Source: Chromera velia
Taxonomy: Eukaryota; Sar; Chromeraceae
NCBI GenBank assembly: GCA_018398765.1
Contig: JAHBMJ010002051.1
Coordinates: 1-23,275 of the forward strand
Length of the DNA stretch: 23,275 bases
Reading direction: 5' to 3'
Numbering within the stretch: the first letter of the stretch is position 1; each line of letters begins with the position of its first letter. Below are positions 1-8,987 of the stretch, one piece after another. The notes under the pieces are model-generated. The model was not told where the DNA came from and did not search any database. It worked only from the letters and a program-made list of their open reading frames with translations. A program made the translations under genes and the position numbers.

Positions 1-691
1 GGGGATTTCATCTCTTTCTTGCCTGTCGCTCCCTCTCTGCTCGGTTGACCGCTCTGTCAATCTTTTCCACTCGCTTCTGCCGAATGAATCCATAGTACTC
101 ATCATAGCAGACAGGGGGTGCTCTGGCTCCTTCTACGATTGGCTGAACTCTCAGCACAGACTGCGGTGTGTGTGTGAAGAGAAGCTCAAATAGAGACAGC
201 CCCGTTTCGGAATGGGGGGCCGTGCGGTAGGCAGCATTGAAGGGCTGAAGGTACAGATCCTAATCCCCCTTCTCATCATCTAGCTGCTTCCCTACCCCTT
301 CTGCCCAGGAACGGTTGAAGCGTTCTGGGATCCCGTTCGTCTGCGGATGGTATCCGGTGGTGGTATGGTGTCAGGAAAGCATGAGAGCAAGGAGCTCCCT
401 TACGATTTCACTGAAGAAGTTCGTGCCACGATCGGACACCAACACCTCAATAAACCCGTAGCGGCAAATGATCTCCTTGAAGAGAATTTTCACCATCATC
501 CATCCAGGCACTTCGGGGAGGGTAAATGTCTCAGGCTATCGGGTGAGTGCACACGTCACCACGAGAACGAATCGGTTCCCTCGTTTTATCAGCGGGAGGG
601 GTCCCTTCACATCGATCCCAACCACCTGAAAAGGGCGGGTCGGGACGGGAAGCATATGAGGGGTTCTCTACGATGCTGCTGCTCTCCTCTC
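1..691 (-). pseudogene. Integrase catalytic core of gypsy pol, broken by stops
   Basis: This continues in the same frame as the upstream RT and RNase H (codon first bases at positions equal to 1 modulo 3). The DDE triad is visible: Asp at 613-611 in GIDVKGP, Asp at 433-431 in VSDRGTNF, and Glu at 325-323 in a GYHPQTNGIPERF context. Exactly 35 codons lie between the second Asp and the Glu, the classical D,D35E spacing of retroviral-type integrases. In-frame stops lie at 670-668, 538-536, 373-371, 262-260 and 10-8. The one at 262-260 is at a place usually held by Trp, so a TGG to TAG transition is likely. The window ends in an Arg/Lys/Glu-rich tail resembling the start of the integrase C-terminal module; any chromodomain would lie outside. 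Confidence 0.85.
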
Positions 692-1669
692 TTAGCACGG
701 ATAACACTTCTCTACCCATTCCCCCACATCTTTCCGAAAACCTGGCCACCAGAATTCTCTCAACAACCTCTCTGCCAAACGTCTGCCTGCAATGTGGCCT
801 CCCATCGGATGGTCATGGTGCATCACCATGACAGTCTCTCTCAGGTGTGCGGGCACATACAGCTGTTCCATCTCTCCCACATAACGGTACAGCAACCCAT
901 CCCGCAATTCAAAGAGACTCTCCTGCGCCATCACTGCTTTCATTCGATTTCCTTCAGTGGGCAGAGTGCCCGTCTTCAGATACTCATACACGTCTCGCAC
1001 AGCAGGGTCAGAGGGAACAGAGGAACGGACCTTTTCAAGAAAGAGGAGAGCCGCTTGCATGGGGAGGGCATTCCCTGTCACCCCAGCAATCGCGGCCTCA
1101 AAGCCCAGCCTCTTCGCGCTGCCTCCGTCGACCGGACGAGAGCAGTGTCGACAGAACGGGGCCCCTGTGTCGACTGAGTGTTCAGCCGGCATGGACATCC
1201 TCGACACCGCATCTGCATCCGTGTGGCTCTTTCGCTCTTTGTACAGAAACTGCAGCCCATACTCCTGCAGCTCTAACGCCCATTTCTCTACCCGCTTGTT
1301 GGCAAGCTTATTCTTCTCCATAGCCAGATTCGGCTTGTGATCTGTCTGAATCACGCGGAGAAAGACGGAGCTGCCAAGCAAATAATGCCTCCACTGTCTG
1401 CAATAAAACAACCCAGCTAACACCTCCTTTTCTGGCATTCCATAATTCAACTCAGCATCCTGCAGCCTTCTGCTTGCATACGCAACCACCCGCTCTTTCC
1501 CATCTTTGATTTGTACGAGCACTCCCCCAATCGACACATCACATGCGTCGGGCTTCACAATGAAGGGAGTGTGCATGTTGGGAAAGCACAGAACGGGGGG
1601 CTCAGTGAGACGACGGCGCAGCTCTTGGAAGGCTGCATCGGCTTCTGCTGTCCAGACAAAGGGGCGCAG
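692..1669 (-). pseudogene. RNase H domain and H2C2 integrase zinc finger of gypsy pol
   Basis: This segment directly follows the RT segment in the same frame after a TAG at 1672-1670. The first 31 codons contain the FVWTAEADAAFQELRRRL-type connection common to gypsy RT and RNase H. Catalytic-type acidic residues are seen in KPDACDVSIGG, in PEKEV, in QTDHKPNLA and in HTDADAVSRM near codons 10, 50, 79 and 122 counted from the Met at 1576. The C-terminal part ends with the integrase HHCC finger: MHHDHPMGGH, FWWPG, then CYPC. A TAA at 694-692 stops the frame immediately after the second Cys, where gypsy elements commonly carry Gln, so CAA to TAA is a plausible origin. Confidence 0.88.
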
Positions 1670-2737
1670 CTATCCCTTCTTGTCAAAAGGCCGGAGAAGC
1701 TCATTGAGAGGGTGAGCTATCCGTGTGAACCCAGAGACAAAAGAGCGGTAATAATTGCACAGGAAGACAAACGTGCGCAGACGTGCACGGTCAGTTGGGG
1801 TCGGCCAATTCTTGACCTTCTCGGTGTTCTTCTTGCTTGGACGCACACCCTGAGCAGAGACGGTGTGCCCAAGATACTCAACCTCCACCTTTCCAATTTG
1901 TGCCTTCTTCAACCGCAACTTGAGACCTGCAACTCGGACGAGAAGGAAAACCTCCCTCAAGTCCTGCAGATGCTGCTGATGCCCTCGAGAGAAGACAATC
2001 ACGTCGTCAACGTAGACGAGCGCTATGTCTCTCGGGAGGGCTGCAAGGACCATCGACATTGCCCGCTGAAAGATTGTAGGGGCATTCACAAGACCAAACG
2101 GCATTCTAACGAACTCAAAAAGTCCGAAGGGGGTGATGAATGTGGTCTTCTCTGCATCATCTGGATCCAGAAGGATCTGATGATAGCCGGATGTGTAATC
2201 CAAGGCGGAAAACACAGAGGAACCGGCCAAACGGTCGAGGGTCTCCTGAATGCGAGGGAGGGGGAAAAGGTCCCGCTTGGTGACTTCATTCAGACGTCTG
2301 AAGTCAAGGCAAAAGCAGATGGACCCATCAGGCTTCTTCACAAGGACAACAGGTGCTGCCCACGGTGACTGTGAAGGCTTGATGATTCCCCCTTCCTGCA
2401 TTGCGTCAAGCTCCTTCTTGACTTCGTCTCTGCAGTGATAGGGCACGCGGTCCTGGCTCCATCGGACCGGTGTGTCTGTGTTTGTCAGAATTTTTGTGTA
2501 ATAGGGCTTCCCCTGAAGCCTCAACGTTCCCACATCGAATCTCTCTCTACTCCAAATATCCGAAAATTCCTCTAACAACTCCAAATACTGCGGCTTCCAC
2601 TCCTCTGGCACGGCATTCAAATCGACAGGAGGCAGGTCCGTTTGCTTTTTCCCTCCCCTCACTCCCTCTTTGGACGTTGACTTTCCCCCTGGGTCAGGAG
2701 GGACGGATGCACGGGCACCTCCCACCTGAGCAGAAGG
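1670..2737 (-). pseudogene. Reverse transcriptase domain of gypsy pol
   Basis: About 350 codons are open between stops at 2740-2738 and 1672-1670. Counting from 2725, the RT landmarks are the [16 protein letters not shown] fingers motif near residues 131-146, [10 protein letters not shown] near 174-183 (first catalytic Asp), [12 protein letters not shown] near 194-205, MPFGLVNAP near 208-216, the YVDD active-site box at 238-241, and a GHTVSAQGV thumb motif near residue 290. All catalytic Asp residues are retained, so the domain itself is intact and only its flanks are interrupted. In a live element it would copy the genomic RNA to cDNA in the particle. The first codons after 2737 are GTG-type and not a real start; the protein was once continuous with the linker upstream. 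Confidence 0.93.
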
Positions 2738-2740
2738 CTA

Positions 2741-3017
2741 AGGACAGGGAGGAGACAAAGGGAAAGGGACCGGCTTGGACTAAGTGAGAGACGCCGAAAC
2801 GGCACTAACTGCGGCTATGTGGGTTGAGGGCTCAGCGTGTGTCAAGGTCACTTTTGGTCCCACCTTCAATTTTAAACGGGAGACGTTCGTGACCTCGATC
2901 ACAGCCACACCTGCACGGACAGTCGCGATCTGTGCAGGCACCGCAAGACCTGGAAGGAAACGGGGAAACCCTTTTCGGATGAGGACATCTGCTCCATCTG
3001 GTGCATCGATTCGCACC
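2741..3017 (-). pseudogene. Pre-RT linker of gypsy pol (post-protease)
   Basis: In the same frame as the RT, this stretch reads VRIDAPDGADVLIRKGF, then FLPGLAVPAQIATV and VAVIEVTNVSRLKL. It resembles the beta-rich region lying between the aspartic protease and RT in many gypsy polyproteins. Stops lie at 2782-2780 and 2740-2738. The protease itself (a DTGA-type motif) is not found upstream: the frame runs straight into the 303-bp repeat at 3018. The reading frame happens to stay open about 15 codons into that repeat, which may be chance. Confidence 0.6.
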
Positions 3018-3320
3018 TGCATAGAGACTGTGACGCATGGTGCTCTGGATCTTTCAATCACGTTTATTTAGATTTAATTCGGATGCTCTGTATTGCACAT
3101 GTCCAATACAGAAGGAGACTCTGTATCATCATTTCTCTATGACTTCTTTTCATTTATTGCAATACAGTCTGTTTGTTCAATTCCGTGCAACGCAATCAAG
3201 TGTTGTTTGGAAAGTGTTGCATGACTCGCATGCGCGGCGTGCATCAATCACTTTGGTCCTCCGGGACCGCACTCCTCGCGTCCCTTCGGCCCAGAGCGCC
3301 ACCCCGGCCGCTCGTCTCTG
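3018..3320 (-). repeat. 303-bp direct repeat, copy A (LTR-like), between gag and pol
   Basis: This is identical in length and orientation to the copy at 4250-4552. Only four differences exist (3084, 3243, 3251, 3265), all transitions, giving 98.7% identity. In the element's orientation it ends in CA and contains two AATAAA-type signals in its second half, as an LTR might. It begins CAGAGAC rather than TG, so its ends are not canonical. A near-perfect 24-bp palindrome lies at 3088-3111. It is either the 3' LTR of a small gag-only element or an LTR-like insertion that replaced nucleocapsid and protease. Confidence 0.85.
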
Positions 3321-4046
3321 GAGAGAGAGACGGGTACAGGGTGCCCAGGAAGGGCATGACTCGGTTTGGTGCGGATGTCCAGGTTGAGAGATTCGCATGA
3401 GTTTCTCAAATGCCTCTTTGTGCGTTTTGAAGTCATCACCAGGGGCCAGTTTAAGCATAGAAAGCTCATACACTACCTGGTTCTTCTCGGTCTCTGTTGG
3501 GGTCCACCGGAGTAAGAAGGTATCCTTGAGTTGTTGGAAGGTCAAGCGTTTCTTGCTCTCCTGGGCCAACCACTCCCGTGTGATGGGCTTGATGAGATGC
3601 TTCTCCACGAGCATCTACCACTCTGCGTCTGTCAGGTTTGCCTTCGAAGCCTTTGCCTCAAACATCTCCCACCACTCGACTGGACAGTCTTTGTCTGGGT
3701 CAAATTCCTTCACAATTGTGCGAATGTCAAGAGACTTGAGTTTAAAGAGGTCGACATCGTCGGGATTTTGCTGCTGCTGTTACTGGACGGGCTGTTGGGC
3801 TTGTTGTTAGGCTTGTAGCTGGGCTTGTTGCTGTTGGGCTTGTTGCTGGGCCTGTTGCTGGGCTTGCTGTTGTGCCGTCTGAAGGTCTGCCTGTGCCTGT
3901 GCCAGATCTGTCTGCGACTGTGCCAGCTGCTGCTGCAGGTTGGCAATTTGCTGCTGCAGCTGCTGGTCGTCTGCCATCTCCTCTTCGTCTTCCTCAAAGA
4001 GCTCCTGGAACCACTGATTGACTGCCTGGTTAGCTGCCAGTGGCAA
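3321..4046 (-). pseudogene. Retrotransposon gag remnant (capsid region)
   Basis: One frame covers this stretch with stops at 3809-3807, 3782-3780 and 3617-3615. It begins with an acidic segment (WFQELFEEDEEEMADD), followed by a Gln/Ala-rich probable coiled coil (QQLQQQIANLQQQLAQ, then repeated QQQA). The capsid-like part follows: DPDKDCPVEWWEMFE, AEW, LIKPITREWL, LTFQQLKDTFLLRW and FKTHKEAFEKLMRIS, the Trp/Phe pattern of Ty3/gypsy Gag (retrotrans_gag family). Near 3400-3370 the frame seems to need a shift to keep a VMPFLGTLYPSLSPE-like reading. No in-frame ATG precedes the acidic segment, so the original start is uncertain. No CCHC zinc knuckle is seen before the repeat begins. Confidence 0.8.
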
Positions 4047-4249
4047 GGAAGGGTTGAGGTAAGCCCTTCCCGATCGTGTGGTTCCAGAGATGGCTGCAAC
4101 GAAAGAGAAACAGAGGCCGTGAAAAAGAACGTGCTCTGTCTACCACTTTTGTTGGTATGGCTAGCGTGACGGCAGCATGACGACTATCAACTTATGTGTA
4201 AAGTCTGTGCATCCTTGGTTTGGGTCGTTCTTCCAGTTTGTTTGGACAT
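4047..4249 (-). other. Leader between the LTR-like repeat and gag, possible primer-binding site
   Basis: About 200 nt of non-coding sequence separate repeat copy B from the gag frame, as a 5' leader would. Sixteen bases in from the repeat lies a 19-nt segment starting TGG. Its complement (plus strand 4217-4235) reads GGTTTGGGTCGTTCTTCCA, resembling a tRNA 3' end with T-loop-like bases and terminal CCA. This would be a degenerate primer-binding site; the usual offset is 0-5 nt, so it is weak. A pyrimidine tract followed by TTGCAG just before the gag frame (near 4095) looks like a splice acceptor. Confidence 0.35.
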
Positions 4250-4552
4250 TGCATAGAGACTGTGACGCATGGTGCTCTGGATCTTTCAATCACGTTTATT
4301 TAGATTTAATTCGGACGCTCTGTATTGCACATGTCCAATACAGAAGGAGACTCTGTATCATCATTTCTCTATGACTTCTTTTCATTTATTGCAATACAGT
4401 CTGTTTGTTCAATTCCGTGCAACGCAATCAAGTGTTGTTTGGAAAGTGTTGCATGACTCGCATGCGCGGCGTGCGTCAATCATTTTGGTCCTCCGGAACC
4501 GCACTCCTCGCGTCCCTTCGGCCCAGAGCGCCACCCCGGCCGCTCGTCTCTG
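4250..4552 (-). repeat. 303-bp direct repeat, copy B (candidate 5' LTR)
   Basis: This copy matches 3018-3320 over its whole length with four transitions and no gaps. It lies upstream of the leader and gag in the element's orientation, the place of a 5' LTR. It carries the same palindrome (4320-4343) and AATAAA-like signals. Beyond 4552 the sequence is unrelated to anything beside copy A, so the boundary is sharp. Confidence 0.85.
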
Positions 4553-5630
4553 AGGCCTAACATCCTGTATTCTCCTTCTATTCAGGGCAGCATCCGCCTC
4601 CATCAAGAGTGCAAAAAACAAGAGTTCGGATAAGGCGGGGACAGTGAAAAAAAAAGGAATGTCATCGAATGTTGTTAGTAGTCGTTAGCGTTTGCCGGAG
4701 GGCTGATGATGGCTGATAGTTGTACAAGCCCCCATATATATGTATATAATAGGGACAACTATGTTTTACTATGCCTGAATTAGCCTGAATTCAAAGCTGA
4801 ATACAGATTAAAACTAATTTAAACCACATTATTATTGATCAAGATTGAAGCAGAAGATCACCGCAGTAATAGTGCAGCAATTCTCCAGACATAAGTTTTA
4901 ATTTTAATCTATTTTAATCGTAAATTTTACCTAGAAATTAGAATTTCACTTTTATTTTACTTAAATGCACTTAATTTTCGCTAAAGCGGCTGAGCAATAT
5001 ACAATCTTAATGCATGACAATTCACCACTGTATATGGATCACTGTACAAATAATACTAAATAATACTAAAGAATACCGCCGTGAATGGATTTTACACTCA
5101 AATTACAAGGAACATTAATGCTATGTTATGCTACAAAGTTAGAGTACCTTTTCTTTAGAAAAACAGTCTGCGTGCCGCTCAAATGACATCTCAGGGGCAA
5201 AAAGGCTTGCGTGCCATAGAGTGCCATAGAATACAAGAGTTATGACACGATGCAAGCACAACTACGAACATCTCTGGTGAGACTGGCATGGTCGATGATG
5301 TCACGGCAACTCGCACAGAACTTCTAGCAGTAACCTGGACGGTAAGCCTCAGCGCTTTTCCACTGTTGACAAGTCTAGGACCCGGTAGAGGGACAATCTG
5401 CTCTGCATTTACTGGAAGGAGAAGTTCCCCCCTGGAGAACCAGACTGTGCATTTTCATTGCTCTGGATTTTCCTGGAGCACTTTCAGCCTGTCAAATCAA
5501 GGACTGCTCAGATTCTTCCGCTTTCATATAGGCTCACGCAAGCCTCGATATTCTTTCTCTACCATCTCCTCCTCCTTTCTGACAATCTACACCCCCCCTC
5601 GAAACGCACACGCACTGCCACGCAGTCTCT
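4553..5630. other. Gene-free region with an AT-rich island
   Basis: No open frame with coding character is seen on either strand. From about 4730 to 5280 the sequence is strongly AT-rich (runs such as TTTTAATTTTAATCTATTTTAATCG), unlike the balanced or GC-rich DNA on both sides. A TATA-like stretch (CATATATATGTATATAAT) lies near 4733. A short tandem duplication of TGCCATAGAG lies near 5212-5231. From 5280 to 5630 the composition returns to balanced, and this part probably includes the 3' untranslated end of the minus-strand gene that stops at 5631. Confidence 0.6.
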
Positions 5631-6194
5631 TCACCCTTGCCCCCCACCCCCAACTCCCCCTGTCGGATGACCTTCACTGTCGTGTCCAGCTGCCCCCCCC
5701 TCACCATTATTTTGGACCACGCTACTCCCCCCTCCACTTCCCCCGCCGTCAGCCTGATGTTTGTTTTTCCCTTTTTTCTTCCGGGGGCTCGGCGGCGGAC
5801 TGTTGGAGTCCCCTTCTCCATTCCTGCCTGCATCGGACAGGAGACGGGTGGACACATGAACCCACCCTCGGAAGGCAGCCGCTGCAGGAGGAGCGTTAGA
5901 GCCGCCTGCACCAGCAGACGCACACGCAGATGCCGCGGCAGCCGGTTCCTGTCTGTTGCCCCCTATCCCGGTCTCACTTGCAGGACCGACAAAGAAGCCA
6001 TAGCCCCCCTCATTCCCCCACAGCCGCTGGTGGCACAAGTCAGGGTCCAATCGACCAACCCATGAGGCCTCCTGTGATGCCCACCACTGAAGGGTCCTCT
6101 CCTTGTCACCATCCTCAGGAACAGCCACCACCAGCCCCCCACCGGAGACAGAGGAGAGGCCAACGTCCGACGTATGTGTGCAGAGGTCCCTCAT
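5631..6194 (-). CDS. Terminal exon of the large minus-strand gene
   Basis: The segment is open from about 6197 to a TGA at 5633-5631. A possible acceptor is GGATTTCAG just before 6198; its phase does not match the exon-8 donor at 6349, so the join is unresolved. It reads LVVAVPEDGDKERTLQWW, ASWVGRLDPDLCHQRLWG and NEGGYGFFVGPASETG. It then becomes low in complexity: an Ala-rich tract, SPPPSPRKKKGKNKH (a basic, nuclear-localisation-like run) and a Gly/Ser-rich tail. In the alternative frame, sequence to 5534 is also open but less complex. Confidence 0.5.
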   Translation of the reverse strand: MRDLCTHTSDVGLSSVSGGGLVVAVPEDGDKERTLQWWASQEASWVGRLDPDLCHQRLWGNEGGYGFFVGPASETGIGGNRQEPAAAASACASAGAGGSNAPPAAAAFRGWVHVSTRLLSDAGRNGEGDSNSPPPSPRKKKGKNKHQADGGGSGGGSSVVQNNGEGGAAGHDSEGHPTGGVGGGGQG

Positions 6195-8923
6195 TGCATC
6201 TGAAATCCCCTGGCCGCAGCGTTTGAGGACGGAGACAGGAAAGTCAACTCAAGGGGCTCAAGAGTGTAACTGCAGGCGACGAGAATTCGGCTGGTGCGGG
6301 GCGGGGCACTGCTGGCGGACCCCCCTGCAGCGGAGGCAATGGAAGGTACTAGGCTTGTCTGTGAATGCTCTTTGTACTTTGTCAAAGCTTCATTGACAAA
6401 CCAGTGATGGGGGCGCTGAAAGGGCCCGAGAGGACGCAGCGTCTCTGCCTTTGCCCCGCCTCTGCCCCGTCTGTCTGCACCGCCTACTCTGGGACGGATG
6501 ACCTCAGGGATCGGATCGTCAAACCCCTCATCACTCGCAAACGACGCAAGGGAGCTTCTCGCGAGGACTCGAGTTACGAGTCGCCTCACTGGGAGATAGA
6601 GGTGCTCTCTGTTGAACGTTTCAGAGCACACGATTGTGACTTCGGGCTGCCCCCCCTCTCCCTCCCCTGCCCGTCCATCCTGTCGAACCTCCGAGGACCG
6701 CTCTCGCGTCCAGGGCTTCATCAACTCGAGGTTCCACTCTGCACACACACAGAAAGGGAGACAGAAATAATTAAAAAAAAAAAAAACAGACGGACGGATC
6801 GACAGATACACAGACAGACACTCAGATAGACAGAAAGACAGACAGACAGACAGACAGACTATATGTTTCTTCTTCTCCCCAGCCAGCCAGACAGACTATA
6901 TGGTTTCTTCTTCTCCCTCTTCTCTTCATGACAGACTGACAGACAGACAGACAGACAATATCGTCTTTTCTTTCCCTTTTTCTTCTTCTTCATTCTCTTC
7001 TGTTTCTTTGTTTCTTCTTTTGGCAGACATACATACAGACAGACAGACAGAGAGCGAGAGAGAGAGAGAGACAGGCAGACTATATCGTCTTTTCTTCACT
7101 TCACTTTTTCCGAATCGCTTCCTTTCTTTCAGACAGACAAGCAGACACAGACAGACAGACAGACAGACGGACATACACACATACAGGAAGACAGATAAAA
7201 GAAAACGGACACTTTCGTGCCTCTCTGCGATGCAGAAGGGGGTAAGCAGCGACACAGCGACAGAAAAGTAGTACAAGTAAGGGGAACTACTACTCGATCC
7301 CGCGGGAAGAAGAAAAAGGTGAAGCTTCGTAGGACCGATACAGACAACCTCTCACCATCGCACAACAACCAAAGGGAAAGAACAGGAATTGAACACCCGC
7401 AAGGAGAATGGAACGGACTCACGAAGGTCAAAGGTGACTTGTACGGTAATCCAGTGGGGCGACAGGATGTCCGCCCTCGGAGGACCCCCTCTCCCCATCG
7501 TCATCGTCAGGGAGGACAGATCGATCACACCCGCACCCACAAGCTTCTTCCAAGTCGACAGGACCCCAGGACCGCTCTCACCAGTTGCTACCTCATCCTC
7601 CTCCTTTACCGTGTCGCACATCAGATCGGGACTCTGCAACCAAACGAGGGGAAGGAGAAAACAGAAGAATTTTCTAACAAAGCAGACAAGAGAAAGAAGA
7701 CAAGCCTGCAACCAAACAGCCCGAAGAAATTTCCAACCCCTCCTGAATCAGGTGTCACCCTCACCAACCTGAGAAAGCGTGGAGGCGGCTCCAATGTTTG
7801 CGATGAACTGGTCCTGCAACGCTCTGCTCCAAAAGGACATATGTTGCTTCTTCAGTTCTTCGGACTCGGAGACTTCACATGGAAAGAGAATCGGCACTGT
7901 AACAGAGGCAATGATGGAGGACCCCCCAGGCTTTCGGTGCAACCCAACAGAGCTCCCTTATTTGAAGCCACACACAGAGTGCCGCTGTGCAGAAGGGAAT
8001 CCTCTTTTGGGCGCCCCCCCAGCTGCCGACAGACGAACTCAACCGCTTCATCCTGGAGAGGCCACAACCCCGCATGCTCGGGGTTTGCACGGGAGTCCTC
8101 TACACCCCGCTGTCGCTTCTTTGTTGGGGAAGGAGGTGGGGAGGTGCCACGGGGCTGCTCCCCAAACGGCACCCTGGGGAACTCGATGGCATTCGCTACT
8201 TCGGGCACTGCACACGTGGAGCGAAGGAGACACATGAAGAGAAAATGTACACAGCAACCGACACACACGAAGTTCGTGGAGGACAGGGAGGGAGATAAGA
8301 ATGCTGACAGACTATATGTTCCTTCTTTTTCTCGCTTTCCTTCCTTCGACTCATTGTTAAATTGGACAAACAGGACAGACAGAGAGAAAGAAGGACAGGC
8401 AGACAGAGAGAAAGGAGAGTCAGCAGACACGCAAAAAAGAAAACGTGATTACTTCCTTTGTTTTCCTTTTCCTTTTCCACCAGAGCTTGGATAGACAGAC
8501 AGAGAGACAGACAGAAAGGCAAACAATCAGGATGGCAACCAAACATTTGAGGGAGCTTCATCCGAAGTCTGCGTCGCTCTCATTTCGCGTCCTGCTTCAA
8601 ATTCGTCGACCCACCTGGGCCCATCACACACACCCCAGTGACCCTCTTTGTAACCCCCTCCAATTTCCTTCCAGCCGTGTCCCTTCCTATGCAATGCCGC
8701 CTTCCTCTTCTTTTCACGGAGACGTTCCTTTTCATTGACACGCAGCCCCATGCATCTCATGTGATGTGCAGAAACACTTGTAGGCAAACGATCGGAGTTG
8801 GAGGCATTGAAGGGGTCAAACATGAACAAATGCATGTTGACTGACCGAGGCACGCGGAGATTCGAAGATTGACAGAATTGTCTGCAGTCAAAAGAGTATG
8901 ATGCATGGGCAACATTTGACACG

Positions 8924-8987
<64 letters not shown>

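Larger units (their letters stand above)
1..4552 (-). mobile_element. Degenerate Ty3/gypsy LTR retrotransposon, 3' end outside the window
   Basis: In minus orientation the order is 303-bp repeat (4552-4250), untranslated leader, gag remnant (about 4046-3321), second 303-bp repeat (3320-3018), then the pol remnant (3017-1). The order RT, RNase H, H2C2 zinc finger, integrase identifies the Ty3/gypsy (Metaviridae) class. The element runs off the left edge inside the integrase C-terminal region, so the distal LTR is not visible. The nucleocapsid and protease segments expected between gag and the pre-RT linker are missing; a repeat copy sits there instead. Numerous stop codons make it non-functional. 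No convincing target-site duplication is seen: GCACC precedes 3018 and AGGCC follows 4552. Confidence 0.9.

Noticed and set aside
1511-2368. Long plus-strand open frames opposite the pol remnant (also 347-1177)
   Set aside because: They are antisense shadows of the RT, RNase H and integrase frames, with no domain of their own.
3037-3387. Plus-strand protein shared by both 303-bp repeats (MVLWIFQSRLFRF...)
   Set aside because: It is present only because the repeat is duplicated. The end differs between copies and there is no independent coding evidence.
4217-4235. Possible tRNA gene 3' end
   Set aside because: Only a T-arm/CCA-like 19-mer is present. No acceptor, D or anticodon arms lie upstream, so it is kept only as a weak primer-binding-site candidate.
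5288-5899. Plus-strand frame of about 200 codons
   Set aside because: Ser/Pro/His-rich composition from pyrimidine-rich DNA, opposite the terminal exon of the minus-strand gene, with no splice or start support.
6365-6829. Plus-strand frame of 154 codons ending in a Lys/Arg/Gln/Thr-rich repeat
   Set aside because: It is antisense to exon 8 of the minus-strand gene and its end is translated microsatellite.
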